DNA from: Sesamum alatum
Taxonomy: Eukaryota; Streptophyta; Magnoliopsida; Lamiales; Pedaliaceae
DNA: 64,000 nt
Direction: 5' to 3'
Assembly: GCA_034509735.1 (NCBI GenBank)
Contig: JACGWO010000005.1
Coordinates: forward strand, 36,052,479 to 36,116,478
The notes under the pieces were generated by a model. It worked only from the letters and a program-made list of their open reading frames with translations. It was not told the DNA's origin and did not search any database. The translations under genes and the position numbers were made by a program. This document shows, one piece after another, positions 47,829-59,220 of this stretch (position 1 is its first letter; every line of letters starts with the position of its first letter).

Positions 47829-50800
47829 ATGAGTGCTTTAGCGTGGAATTATCGGAGCTTGGGGTCGGCGTCGACGGTTCGTAAACTCGGAGAGCTTGTC
47901 TGAGAGTCAGGACCTTAGTTACTATTTTTCTCGAACACAAAAATATGGGCAACGGCTGTTTGACCGAGTGCGGGGACGACTGGGTATGTTCGAAGTTTGT
48001 GTCCCGGCGATTGGTAGGGGGGTGGTTTGGCATTGCTGGAGATTGTTGTACAGTTGCGGTCGTTCTCGATGAATCACATTGATGTGGATGTGGGCTCAGG
48101 TATGCATTCAACTAACTAACGCGTTACGGGATTTTACAGGGAACCAGACACAACTAGCCGGAAGGAGGTTTGGGAGACGCCAGGTCGGCTAAGTAGGCAG
48201 TCCGACGCACCTTGGCTATGTGCATGCGACTTTAATGAGATACTTAGTCATCCTGAGAGAACTGGGAGTAGGCGACTCATGTGGCAGTTGAGTGATTTTC
48301 GGAAAGCTCTTGACCGAAGTGATCAGACAGATTTGGGGTTTCGAGGGTCAAAGTTTACATGGTGCTATCGTCGGTAGGCACTGGATACGGTCTGGGCTCG
48401 TCTGGACAGAGCGTGCGGCAACACGACGTGGTGTAGGCGATTTCAGGATACACAAATATCTAATGTACCAATGCCGTACTCAGACCACTCTTTAGTCAGG
48501 ATATGCTGGGACCCGGGAGGTGACGGGAAGTGTGAACGGGGGAAAAACCGATTTTGGTTTGAGGCTAAGTAGCTGCAGTCCAAGGGTTGTGGATGGGTGG
48601 TGGCAGACGCTTGGCTAGTGCCGGCAAGAGATGACCCACATTACCGCGTCAGGCTACTTCAGTGGGATCGATTGACCTTTGGGAGAGCACGCCAGGATAT
48701 TAAAGAGTTGGAAGCCCGGGTGATGGAGCTTGAGGAGGGGAACTTAGGGGGGTCTGAGCATCGGGAGCTGGTAGAGGTACGATAGAGATTAGAGGAGTGT
48801 GATGCACATGAATTAATGTGGTGGCAGCAGCATAGTAAAGCTCACTGGCTTGAGGATGGGGATAGTAATACCAGGTTCTTTCACTCATATGCATCGGCTA
48901 GGCGTCAGCAGAATATGATTACCCGAGTGCGGAACGAGGGGGTGTATGGAGGAGTAGGGAGGAGGAGGTGCAAGAGATCCTTCTACGATACTTTCGCTCT
49001 ATTTTTGAGACCAGTAGGCCTTCAGAATCAGCCCTTAATGAGGTATTATCATCAGTTCGGCCGCGAGTCAGCACGGAGATGAACCGGACTATTGTTGCAC
49101 ATTCACAGCGGCTGAAGTCAAACGAGCTGTTTTCAGTATGTTTCTTCTTAAATCTCCTGGCCCTGATGGGATGTCTCCTCTATTTTTTTAGAAATTCTAG
49201 TCTGTCGTGGCATGTTCTATATATTCTTAATGAGCATGTTTTGTTGCATAAAATGAATTATACACATATCGTGCTAATTCCTAAATGTGATGCGCTGGAA
49301 ATAGGTGCCCAGTTGCGTCCGATTAGCTTATGTAATGTCATAGTAAAAATTGCTTCCAAATGCATTCTTAATCATCTTAAACCCTTGCTTAGTATCGTGT
49401 CTCAAATCCAGTCTATTTTTATTTCGGGTTGTCTCATTACTGATAATGTCTTGTTAGCTTTTGAGTTAAATAACTATATCAGGACGTCAACCTGTTCCAC
49501 CGAGGTTAGTGTGGCATTGAAACTTGACATGAGCAGGCCTATGATAGGGTGGAGTGGCCGTTCCTTAGAGGTGTTTTACTTAGGTTAGGTGTATATCATT
49601 TGTTCATTGATCTTGTTATGCTATTGGTTACTACTATTACATACTCTATAAATTTGCATGGTGACCAATTTGGATATTTTCGGCCGGAGCGGGGGATCCG
49701 ATAGGGGGACCCGTTATCGCCATCTTTGTTTATTTTCTGTGCAGAGGCTTTTTTATGTATGCTACAGGAGGCGGAGCGACGAGGTCGGTTGGAGGGGATT
49801 GCAGTAGGCCTAAAGGCCCCACGGGTGTCTTATTTGCTTTTTGCTGATGACACGTTGTTGTTCTGTGGGGCGAAGGTGGAGCAATTGGGAGATACGTCGG
49901 ATTTTGGGGGTATATGCTTAGGCGTTCGGCGAGGTGATAAATTTGAGCAAGTCAAGCATGGCAATGAGCAGAAGAGTGCCAGACGCAGTGAAACACTTGT
50001 TGGGGCCGTTATGGGGTCCGACTTGTGGCTACTCATGACAGATACTTAGGACTTCCAGCGGTGGGGGTGGGGGGTGGGGATGAGTCACGGAGTACCTTGT
50101 TCTGGAGTATCCGAGAAAGAATGTGCGATAGAACGCATGGATGCAATGGCAAGTATCTGTCCGAAGCGGGGCAAGGGGTCCTTATCAAAGTCGTACTGCA
50201 GTCTTTGCCTACATATGCGATGTCCTGCTTCAGGTTGCCGAGGACGTTGATCTAGGAGCTAGAATCAGCTATGGTGGATTTTTGGTAGCACAGTAAGAGG
50301 AGAGGAGGGTACATTAGAGGGTGTGGAAGGTGTGTCGGGCTAGAGAGGCGGGGGAATGGGGTTCCGAGAGCTGAGGGAGTTTAACTTGGCTCTTCTAGCC
50401 AAACAGGAGTGGTGGGTGGTGTCCAGACCATATTCTTTGCATAGTCGCGTGTTGAGGGCGAGGTATTTCCCACATGGCTCGTTTTGGGATGCGGGGGTGG
50501 CGAGTAGGTATTCGTTAACGTGCGTAGTATTCTTAGGGCGAGGGAGTTATTACGGGAAGGGGGCGGCGGGATGATGAAGGACGGTGGCAGTGGGTGATGG
50601 AGAAAGGGGGGAGGTTCACGGTTTGGAGCTCGTATTGGTTAGTAGTAGCCATGCGGGATAAGAGGTAGCATCGACTTCGGGCTCTAATCTTCATATGTCG
50701 AGGGGTTAGGGTTCACTGTGGACAACGATTTGGCGTATACGAGTCCCGCCTAAGGTCAGTGTATTTATATGGAGGTTATGCGTGGGGGCGTTGCCGACTT

Positions 50801-51365
50801 TAGACAATTTGGCTCGAAGAAATGCCGGGGTGGACACGGAATGTGCCGTATGCGAAGTAGGGTGAGTCTTCTAGCCACATTATGGTGGAGTGCTCGTTTG
50901 CGTAGCAATTGTGGGCGTTGTCCAACATTGTGTGGCGTTGGGTCTCATGGTGGAATGGGGTAGCGGCGAAATGGGTCTTGGGGTGCTCTAGAACTTGAAC
51001 AGAGAAGAGAGATCACGCTTCTGCACTATGGCTTGGGCAATATGGCAGCATAGATGCCGAAAATTGAGGGAAGGCAAAGATCAATCCCCAGTGGCGGCCT
51101 GGAAAAATGTTGCTATGTTGCTGGACAGGTACGTGGTAGTTCGGAATTGCTTGAGTGTTAGGGAGTAGTGTCTGTGAGTGGGCATGTGCTTAATTTTGAG
51201 TCAGCTGCTACAATAATGAATAGGGAGCCGGTAGTTTCATTGCTCTGTTTATGTCATTTTCTGTTTGGGTGTGGCTTGGGGACCAACTTATAAGTGGTTG
51301 GACATGTTGTTTTGGTCCGATTTTGATTATTTATGATATCATCGTTTTTCTCTATAAAAAAAAAA
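47829..51365 (+). pseudogene. Decayed L1-type LINE ORF2 (endonuclease, reverse transcriptase) with poly(A)
   Basis: Read across frame changes, this is a plant L1-type ORF2. It begins at MSALAWNYRSLGS (ATG 47829), the start of the AP-endonuclease domain, with CACDFNEILSHPERTGSRR (about 48215-48275), DLGFRGSKFTWCYRR and PMPYSDHS. Then come HWLEDGDSNTRFFHSYASAR (about 48843-48902) and the reverse transcriptase: SPGPDGMSP (about 49155), HIVLIPKCDALEIGAQLRPI, the catalytic FADD at 49840-49851, and GFRELREFNLALLAKQEWW. Near 50755-50850 it reads WRLCVGALPTLDNLARRNAG, the zf-RVT region. It ends in an A tract (51356-51365). Several frameshifts and stops make it inactive. The GC-rich sequence at 47550-47828, glycine-rich in frame, may be the end of ORF1. 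Confidence 0.9.
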
Positions 51366-51435
51366 GAGAGAGAGAGAAGATAAGTGGTTCATCTAAAATT
51401 GAACATGAGTTTTTTTTCTTTTCTTTTTTTTAAGA

Positions 51436-51691
51436 ATGACGGTTAACGAGAACATGGAGGTTTTTTTAAGAATGAGGGTTGATAGAAAGGGCATATTAGG
51501 TAGTTTGAAAATTTGGTATGAGAACTACCACTATTATGTTGAATTTCTATTTTTACCCTCCATAAATTATAGTTTTCACTTTGTAGAAAGAAATGTGAAA
51601 ACGGATTATGCAAAAGAAAAGGATAAACTTTGTAGAATTCCTAAACTAATTTTCATTCTAGCCACAAAAGAGTCTCTCTTTATAGTATAGA
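51436..51691 (-). mobile_element. Helitron 5' end
   Basis: On the minus strand it begins TCTATACTATAAAGAGAGAC at 51691, a typical Helitron start. The 3' end (expected before 51436) is not recognisable next to the LINE tail. The 84-codon plus-strand frame here is not supported as a gene. Confidence 0.5.
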
Positions 51692-51990
51692 TAACTTAAA
51701 CCACACGCTTACGCAATGAGTATGCTTCATTCATTAAAAAAAAATTAAACACAAAACACAATATCAAATAATATAGCAAAAGATACTAACTCAAAACAAA
51801 CACCTAGTTACAAAATATGCATGCCTATACTAGAAAAAAGAAATTTTTTTGCAGCTCAACCCATGCTACACAGAGTTTTGCACATTTTCCTAACCACAAA
51901 ATAAAAAAAAAATATAAATAAAATAAAAAATGATTTTGTGATAAATTTGAGTGCCAAACCCTATAGCCTATAGGAGATGATGCATTTAAC

Positions 51991-52246
51991 CAATGATCTC
52001 ATAGCCAATTGGTTAAGATTGAGGTTCCATGACCTTAGAGGTCATGAGGTCATGGATTTGAATCCCACCAATACATGAGATGTTGTCTATTGTATAGTAA
52101 GTGTGATATTTCTATTATAAAACTAGGTGTTGTTTGAATGTAATTTATTTGATATTGTTGATTAGTATATAATTATAGCAGTTGTCTTTGTTATATTAAT
52201 GATCGACACGATTTATTGTAATTGATTAATTTCAAATAAAAAAAAA
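51991..52246 (+). mobile_element. tRNA-derived SINE in tandem unit 1
   Basis: The A-box-like TAGCCAATTGGTTAAG and the B-box GGATTTGAATCCC are in order, with a hairpin-like 'catgaccttagaggtcatgaggtcatg' between. An A-rich tail closes it. The flanks GAGATGATGCATTTAAC and GAGACGATGCATTTAGC form a 17-bp target duplication with two transitions. Confidence 0.8.
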
Positions 52247-52904
52247 GAGACGATGCATTTAGCAATCCAATCTTCCTATAAAAGTTATTATCTGAAGAAG
52301 AATTTATTTATTACTTCACCTGAATAGAAATATAAAATGTGATTAATTCTATAATTCACAACATATACAATATCTTAAATTAAATATGAGTTGGGAATAA
52401 CACAAGAGTTATCATTACATGAAATATTTATACGGAGCACAAGAGTTTATACACGTAAACGTTGTAGCTAAAAGTACAAAATAGAAATCACAAAACTCAT
52501 TCAAGTACATCATTCAAGCTAAGTTTAAAATTCACAAAATCCCAAAGCTCCCAAGTCCTAAAGTACATTCATTCTTAGGGCCCTGCAAGCTAAGTAAAAC
52601 AATAGTGAGAAAGCTAAGTAAAAACAAGATCTTTCATTTGAAAACAAGTGAAACAGTAGTAAACAGGACTAACCTCTGCAACCTTTAGAATTAACTCTAT
52701 CATTCCATCATTTGCTTTTTCTATTTAGGCCGTTTGCCAGACTACAAGGAAAAATAAAAAAATAACCTTAAAAGCAAGTACTTATACATAAATTCGATAA
52801 AAAGAAGAATAAACAATGCATACTATTAGCCAAACAAAGACTAAAATTCACATGCACATAATTTGGATGAAATTTATAAGGTAATAACACTTACAAGGCT
52901 CCAA
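52247..52904. other. Unit 1 downstream region of the PMD gene
   Basis: No frame of note. It contains an internal direct repeat ('caagctaagtttaaaa' / 'caagctaagtaaaac' / 'agctaagtaaaaac') and is conserved with unit 2 (55024-55640), so it is probably 3' flank or intron of the minus-strand gene. Confidence 0.45.
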
Positions 52905-54648
52905 TGCCTAACTAGAGTCGAGAGCATCGGCAGGAGGAGCATCAACGGGAGGATCATCAAGGGGGGCATGTAAAGGTATGTCCGGAAGATCAAAATCTAC
53001 AAAAATAATAAAAAAAATATAATTAGAATGTTAGAAACTTGAAATGTTGCAATTGAATCCAAGAGTTGGTGTAAACTATCGGAAGTATAATCTGGTCCAC
53101 CACCGAAAGTATCTAGAGCATCGGTGGGAGGAGCATTAGGGGGAGGTGCATCAACGGGAGGATCATCGAGGGGAGGAGCATTGGGGCCGGCATCTGGAGC
53201 AGCAAAAGCATAGTTGGGATCTGTCAGAAAGTGTGGAGCTACTCGTGAAGGTATGTCCATAAGATCAAAATCTACAAAAATAATAAAAAAACATAATTAG
53301 AATGTTAGAAACTTGAAATGTAATAATTGAATCCAAAAATATAAGCATAAAAAGATTAAAAGAGTTAAATAAAATCAAGGTGAAAATTAATTTCACTTGC
53401 AGCTCATATGCTTCTGTTGTATCTATCTTCATTCCACCAAGTTATATAGTCTGAATATTTTACTGGAAAATTATGCAGAGTCTGGCCACTTCTTTTCTTC
53501 ATTTTCAAATGCTTCATATAATTTTTTGGCACTTTAATCGATCGCTCAATCACAAGTTGAAGGGGAGCCAACTCTGGCATGTGGTAGATAATCATGGTGT
53601 AGTCAAATAAGACAGAGGTGGTGAAAAAAATTCTCTGTGGCTGCATATTAAAAATCCTCTGTGGCTGTAGCTTGAATCTCTCATATGGCCTCTAGTCCTC
53701 ATCCTACACTATTTGAAGAGAAAAATAAGACAAGAAAAATAAGTTAAAACAGAAGAGAAAAAAAAACAAAAGAAGAAAGAGAATAAAAGAGATGATTATA
53801 TAAAATATACCTCCACGGTAACTCTCCAAAGCAACCTCCTCCAATATTTGACATTCAAATGGATATACTTCGAGGGAATTTCCAACATTTTGCTCCACAC
53901 GAAAGTTGGAAAAGTACGACAAGGAAATGATATACTCTATGCTCCACCTTGATGTAGTCGTTCCTAATCGCACGAATCCGCTCCAAAATGAAGAACTCAA
54001 GCAATCAAGAAGCTTCTTGAACGTCTTGTTCGTGCGTGACTTCAGAGTATCTTGCACTCTGGCTAATGCAGTTACCTCCCAAGAAAAGGTATTTAGCTTT
54101 GCAACGCTAGTGTCCATCAGGAAATATAGGTACAGAAGTGGGACCGTCTTTGAATCACAACTGCGTAAAATGATGGTCCCAATGAGGAAAAGAAGATAAC
54201 CTCTGATATAACGATACATGTTCAGATCATTTTCCTCTATATCCGCCGGTACTTCTTCGAAATAATCCTTTAACCATTTATATTGGACTTCTGACTTGAG
54301 AATACCCGTCTCAGCATCAACTCCCAACAAATCAAAACATAATCTTCTTACATCCATATTCCCACAAACGATGGGGGATCCGTCAACAGGCAAACCGAAA
54401 ATGTAAAATACATCTTCTAATCCTAGATATAGATGTGTATTATCATTTAAATATAAGCAATTCTTGTCTTTATTATAACTACGCACAAAAAGTCCTACCA
54501 AAGAACTCTCTGATAAGACGTAAAATCAACAAAATTATAAAAACATGTATGTACAAGCCTATTTTTAACATGTTGATCTAATGTCCAACCCTTAAAAGAA
54601 ATTGTATTGCAGCTCAACCATGCTACACGGAGTTTTGCACATTCTCCT
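52905..54648 (-). pseudogene. Plant-mobile-domain (MAIN-like) protein, broken copy 1
   Basis: Exons on the minus strand resemble the plant mobile domain (aminotransferase-like, PMD), found in MAIN/MAIL proteins and in some transposons. N-terminal piece: about 54648-54512, with FKGWTLDQHV and HTCFYNFVDFTSYQ. Main exon: 54501-53811, with HLYLGLEDVFYIFGLPVDGS, SEVQYKWLKDYFEEVPAD and YRYIRGYLLFLIGTIILRSC, ending before a donor GTATAT. Next exon: about 53690-53404, with YERFKLQPQRIF, YTMIIYHMPELAPLQL and DYITWWNEDRY. Then come one or two Pro/Ala/Asp-rich exons (53245-53040; 52990-52905). A one-base loss at about 54511 shifts the frame between SYQ and SLVGLF, and a TAG replaces an expected TGG at 53692-53694. 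Some PMD proteins act in gene silencing in the nucleus; this copy is probably dead. Confidence 0.7.
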
Positions 54649-57479
54649 AACCACAAAATTAAAAAATATAAATAAAATAAAAAATAATTTTGTGGCAAAT
54701 TTGAGTGCCAAACCAATAACTATAGCTTATAGGAGATGATGCATTTAACCAATGATGTCATAGTTAAGTGGTTAAGATTGAAGTTCCATGACCTTAGAGG
54801 TCATGAGGTCATGGATTTGAATCTCACCAATACGTGGGATGTTGTCTATTGATATAATAGATGTGATATTTCTTTTGTAAAATTAGGTGTTGTTTGGATG
54901 TAATTTATTTGATATTGTTGATTAGTATATTTGTAGTAGTTGTCTTTGTTATATTGACGTTCGACATGATTTATTATAATCGATTTATTTCAAATAAAGG
55001 AAAAAGAGAGGCGATGCATTTAGCAATCCAATCTCCCTATGAAAGTTATTATCTGAACAAAAATTTATTTATTACTTAACCTGAACAAAAATATCAAATG
55101 TGATTAATTCTATAATTCGCAACATATATAACATCTTAAATTAAATATGAGTTGGAAATAATACAAGACTTGTCATTAAATGAAATATTTATACGGAGCA
55201 CAAGAGTTTATACACATAAACGTTGTAGCTAAAAGTACAAAATAAAAATCACAAAACTCATTCAAGTACATCATTCAAGCTAAGTTTAAAAATCACAAAA
55301 TCCCAAAGCTCCAAAGTCCCAAAGTACATCCATGCTTAGGGCCCCGCAAGCTAAGTAAAACAATATTAAGAAAGCTAAGTAAAAACAAGATCTGTCATTT
55401 GAAAACAAGTAAAACAATAGCGAACAGGACTAACCTTTGCAACCTTTAGAATTAACCCGATCATTCCATCCTTCGCCTTTTCTATTTAGGCTGTTTGCCG
55501 GACTCCAGGGAAAAATAAAAAAATAACTTTAAAAGCAAGTACTTATACATAAATTCGATAAAAAGAAGAATAAAAAATGCATACTATTAGCCAAGCAAAG
55601 ACTAAAATTCACATGCACATACTTGGATGAAATTTATAAGGTAATAACACTTACAGGGCTCGAATGCCTAACTGGAACTCTTTGCCTTTCTGATCTTAGA
55701 AGAGCAGGTGTGGAACTATCGAAGGTATTATCTGATCCAGCACCGGAAGTATCAAGAGCATCGACTGGAGGAGCATCAATGGGAGGATCATCAAGTGGAG
55801 CATGTAAAGGCATGTCCAAAAGATCAAAATCTACAAAAATAATAGAAAAACCTAATTAGAATGTTAGAAACTTGAAATGTAGCAATTGAATCCAAGAGTT
55901 GGTGTGGAGCTATCAGAAGTATCATCTGATCCAACACCGAAAGTATCGAGAGCATCGGTGGGAAGAGCATTAGGGGATGGAGCATCAACGGGAGGATCAT
56001 CGAAAGGAGCATCTGCGGGAGGAGCATCGAGGGGAGCATCGGGGGATGAGCATTGGGGCCGGCATCTGGAGCAACAAAAGCATAGTTGGAATCTATCAGA
56101 GGGTGTGGAGCTACTTGTAAAGGTATGTCCGAAAGATCAAAATCTACAAAAATAATAAGAAAAACATAATTAGAAAGTTAGAAACTGGAAATGTAGCAAT
56201 TGAATCCAAAATATAAGCATAACAAGACTAAAATAGTTAAATAAAATCAAGGTGAAAATTGATTTAACTTACTTGTAGCTCGTATACTTCTGTTGTATCT
56301 ATCTTCATTCCACCAAGTTATATAGTTTGAATATTTTACTGGCAAATTCTGCACAGTCTAGCCACTTCTTTTCTTCATTTCCAAATGCTTCATATATTTC
56401 TTTGGCACTCTAATTGATATCTCAATCCCAAGTTGAAGGGGAGCCAACTCTAGCATGTGGTAGTTAATCATGGTGTAGTTAAATAAGACAGGTGGTGAAG
56501 AAAATCTTTTGTGGCTGCATATTGAAAATCCTCTGTGGCTGTAGTTTGAATCTCTCATACGGCCTCCAATCCACATCCTACAATATTTGAAGAGGAAAGT
56601 ATGACAAGAAAAATAAGTTAAAACAGGAAGAGAAAAAAAAAACAAAAGAAGAAAGAGAATAAAAGAGACGAGTATATAAAATATACCTCCACGGTCACTC
56701 TTCGAAGCAACCTCCTTCAATATTTGACATTCAAATGGATATACTTCAAGGGAATTTCCAACATTTTGCTCCAGCCCATGAAAGCTGGAAAAGTACGACA
56801 AGGAAATGGATCTACTCTATGCTCCAGCCCACGAAAGCTGGAAAAGTACGATAAGGAAAGTACATCTTGTTCGTGCGTGACTTCTGAGTATCTTGCACTA
56901 TGGCCAATGCAGCTTACCCCCAAGCAAAGCTATTTAGCTTTGCAGCGTTGGTGACCATCAAGAAATATAGGTATAGAAACGGGACCATCTTTGAATCACA
57001 ACTACGTAAGATGACGGGGCCGATGAGGAAAAGAAGATAATCTCTAATATAACGATCCATGTTCGGACTTCTTTAAAAAATGATCCTTCAACCATTCTTT
57101 AATTTCTATATGCGCCGGTACTTCTTTAAAAATGATCCTTCAACCATTTATATTGGACTTCTGACTTGAGAATACTCGTCTCAGCTTCAACTCCCAAAAA
57201 ATCAAAACATTATTTTCTTACATCCATATCCCTGCAAACGATGGGGGATCCATCAACAGGCAAACCGCAAATATAAAATACATCTTCTAGTCCTAGATAT
57301 AGATGTGTATTATCATTTAATATATAGCATTTCTTGTCTTTATTATAACTACGCACAAAAAGTCCTACCAAAGAACTCTTCTGATAAGACGTAAAATCAT
57401 CAAAACTATAAAAACATGTATGTATAAGTTTGTTTTCAACACGTTGATCTAATGTTCAACCCTTAAAAGAAATTGTTTT
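54609..57479 (-). repeat. Tandem unit 2, 2.87 kb
   Basis: Head-to-tail copy of unit 1. It carries extra local duplications (for example 'gaaagctggaaaagtacgayaaggaaa' twice at about 56784-56859) and a deletion relative to unit 1 around the middle of the main PMD exon. Confidence 0.85.
54750..55005 (+). mobile_element. tRNA-derived SINE in tandem unit 2
   Basis: Same insertion point and same flanking duplication (GAGATGATGCATTTAAC; right copy 'gcgatgcatttagc') as in unit 1, so the SINE was present before the duplication. Confidence 0.8.
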
Positions 57480-57520
57480 GCAGCTCAACCCATGCTACAC
57501 AAAGTTTGCACATTTTCCTA
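55640..57520 (-). pseudogene. Plant-mobile-domain protein, broken copy 2
   Basis: Same exon order as copy 1. The junction that is shifted in copy 1 is intact here: SYQKSSLVGLFVRSYNKDK at about 57390-57330. The gene is nevertheless broken elsewhere: a TAA early in the main exon (RDMDVRK then stop, near 57214), a local tandem duplication around 57063-57150 ('aaaatgatccttcaaccatt' twice), a deletion with doubled 'ctccagccca(t/c)gaaagctgg' near 56770-56840, and worn later exons. The Pro/Ala-rich exons (55860-56120 and 55640-55830) are kept. Copies 1 and 2 thus decayed by different lesions after duplication. Confidence 0.65.
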
Positions 57521-57926
57521 ACCACAAAATAAAAAATATAAATAAAAAAAATGATTTTGTGACAAATTTGAGCGCCAAACCAATAACTATAGCCTATAGG
57601 CGATGATGCATTTAACCAATGATCTTATAGTCAAGTGGTTAAGATTGAGGTTCCATGACCTTAGAGGTCATAAGGTCATATGTTTGAATCTTACCAATAC
57701 GTGGGATGTTGTCTACTGGTATAGTAAGTGTGATATTTCTACTGTAAAACTAGGTGTTGTTTGGATGTAATTTATTTGATATTATTGATTAGTATATAAT
57801 TGTTGTAGTTGTCTTTGTTATATTGACGTTCGACACAATTTATTGTAATCGATTTGTTTCAAATAAAAAAAAAAAGAGAGAGAGACGATGCATTTAGCAT
57901 GCAATCCAATCTCCCTATAAAAGTTA
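57480..57926 (-). repeat. Tandem unit 3, partial (447 bp)
   Basis: It begins 'gcagctcaacccatgctacac' like the others, contains the SINE, and stops at 'ctccctataaaagtta', where a Mutator-type terminus GGGATAATTACAC begins. The rest of a third unit is absent. Confidence 0.8.
57617..57875 (+). mobile_element. tRNA-derived SINE in tandem unit 3
   Basis: Same site as in units 1 and 2, with a longer A tail followed by (GA)n and the right duplication GAGACGATGCATTTAGC (57883-57899). Confidence 0.8.
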
Positions 57927-58060
57927 GGGATAATTACACAACCCTCTTATGAGGTTTTGTATAATTACACGTACACTTTCTATTATTTGGAATATTCTAA
58001 TCAGTACCCTTGATGTTTATGTACATCTAAATTGAAACCCTGAATTGAAACCCTTTTCCT
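57927..58060. mobile_element. Mutator-type miniature element, left end only
   Basis: GGGATAATTACACAACCCTC then 'ttttgtataattacacgtacac' and 'ctaatcagtacccttg' match the left arm of the 27953-28739 family. Similarity stops near 58030 and no right end is seen. Confidence 0.55.
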
Positions 58061-58394
58061 TCTCTCATTTTCTCTTCAAATTCTTAATTTTCTCTTCGAA
58101 GCTATAATGTATGTGTGGAGATCTACTTTCATAATAGTACGTGTATATTATTTTTTTGTTTACTTTGAAGTTGTTGTTGGTAACTTTAAAAATATTATTG
58201 TAATGCTGTGCACTGAATATTGTAATAGTCTGTTGATCACTTTAATAATATCATACTTTTTAAAAAAAAAATCCTAAATTACCCGATGCCTGAAAAATCC
58301 ATTAAAATAGTGAAACAACCTAGCATTCTTGAATTTCAATTCGAAATCCCATTTTCTCATGTCTCATTTGGAAGATTAATCAAATAAATTGTGA

Positions 58395-58558
58395 CACTAT
58401 TTGTTGCTAAATTCGTTAGCAAGTATATTTTTATTATTAAATGTATTAGTAAATAAATTTTTTGTATTAAATAATATAAATTAATAACAAAAATTTTACT
58501 TGCTAATTAGCTCGGCATTAATATGTTTTCGCTGCTATTGAACAATTTTCTTGTAGTG
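58395..58558. mobile_element. CACTA-type miniature element, second family, left part deleted
   Basis: The right end 'caattttcttgtagtg' is the complement of CACTACAAGAAAATTG, the tip seen at 33173. The interior matches 26803-27026 ('tgctaaattcgttag(c/t)aag', 'cttactaatt(t/a)gctcg'). Confidence 0.5.
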
Positions 58559-58829
58559 GGAGAAGCCTTCGATTTGGTTGGGTGCATGGATTTTTTAGGA
58601 GGATGGCGAGAAGAAGCAAACATAGCCTCGATTTCATCCAAATCATAATAACAATTCTTTCTTTTCGTTTTGTATAGTATTAGGGCTCCAATTTGATTTA
58701 TGGAATCATCAGTTTAATCGAATTTGATATAAAATTCAATAAAAGTTAATTACATAACAAATTTGTTTTACTTACTACATAATAAGCTCAGTTATGATTT
58801 GAATACAAAGTTTAAATGTATTATAATTA

Positions 58830-59220
58830 GGGTAAATTATAACTACCTCCCTTATAGTTTGGCATAATTACAAATACTCCCTCGTTGTTTGAAAAATCAC
58901 AAATATCCCTATGAGGTTTGTAACCGTCTAACAAATAATCGATTTCCATCCATTTTTATGGGTGAATTGACCAAAATGCCCTTATGTATTTATTTAATTT
59001 TTAAAATTCTTTGAATTTTTTTGGACTACAATGCCCAGAGAGAGGCTCTTAAGTTTTTTACACAGAGAAGTTAATAATGCAATTTGCCTCGACTGATTTT
59101 TCTACAATTTCGGGCCTTTGGTTGAAAATTACAAACCTCAAGGAGGTATTTATAATTTTTTAAATAACAAGAGGATATTTGTAATCACACCAAAACTAGG
59201 GAGGTAAATGTAATTTACCC
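58830..59220. mobile_element. Mutator-type miniature element, exact 9-bp duplication
   Basis: GGGTAAATTATAACTACCTC at the left and, reversed, GGGTAAATTACATTTACCTC at the right. Both flanks read TTATAATTA (58821-58829 and 59221-59229). Complete member of the 40466 family. Confidence 0.88.

Larger units (their letters stand above)
51851..54608 (-). repeat. Tandem unit 1, 2.76 kb
   Basis: It begins 'gcagctcaacccatgctacac' and is collinear with unit 2 (54609-57479), including the SINE, the repeated 'tttgaaaacaag' region near 52640, the proline/alanine-rich exons and the plant-mobile-domain exons. The overall match looks about 90%, with small indels. Confidence 0.85.

Noticed and set aside
47452..48111. 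219-codon Pro/Ser/His-rich frame on the minus strand
   Set aside because: Antisense to the GC-rich 5' part of the LINE; the plus strand carries the endonuclease reading that explains the sequence.
51985..52080. Functional tRNA gene
   Set aside because: The A- and B-box-like motifs are present, but no cloverleaf can be folded and the copy has a SINE tail and target duplication.
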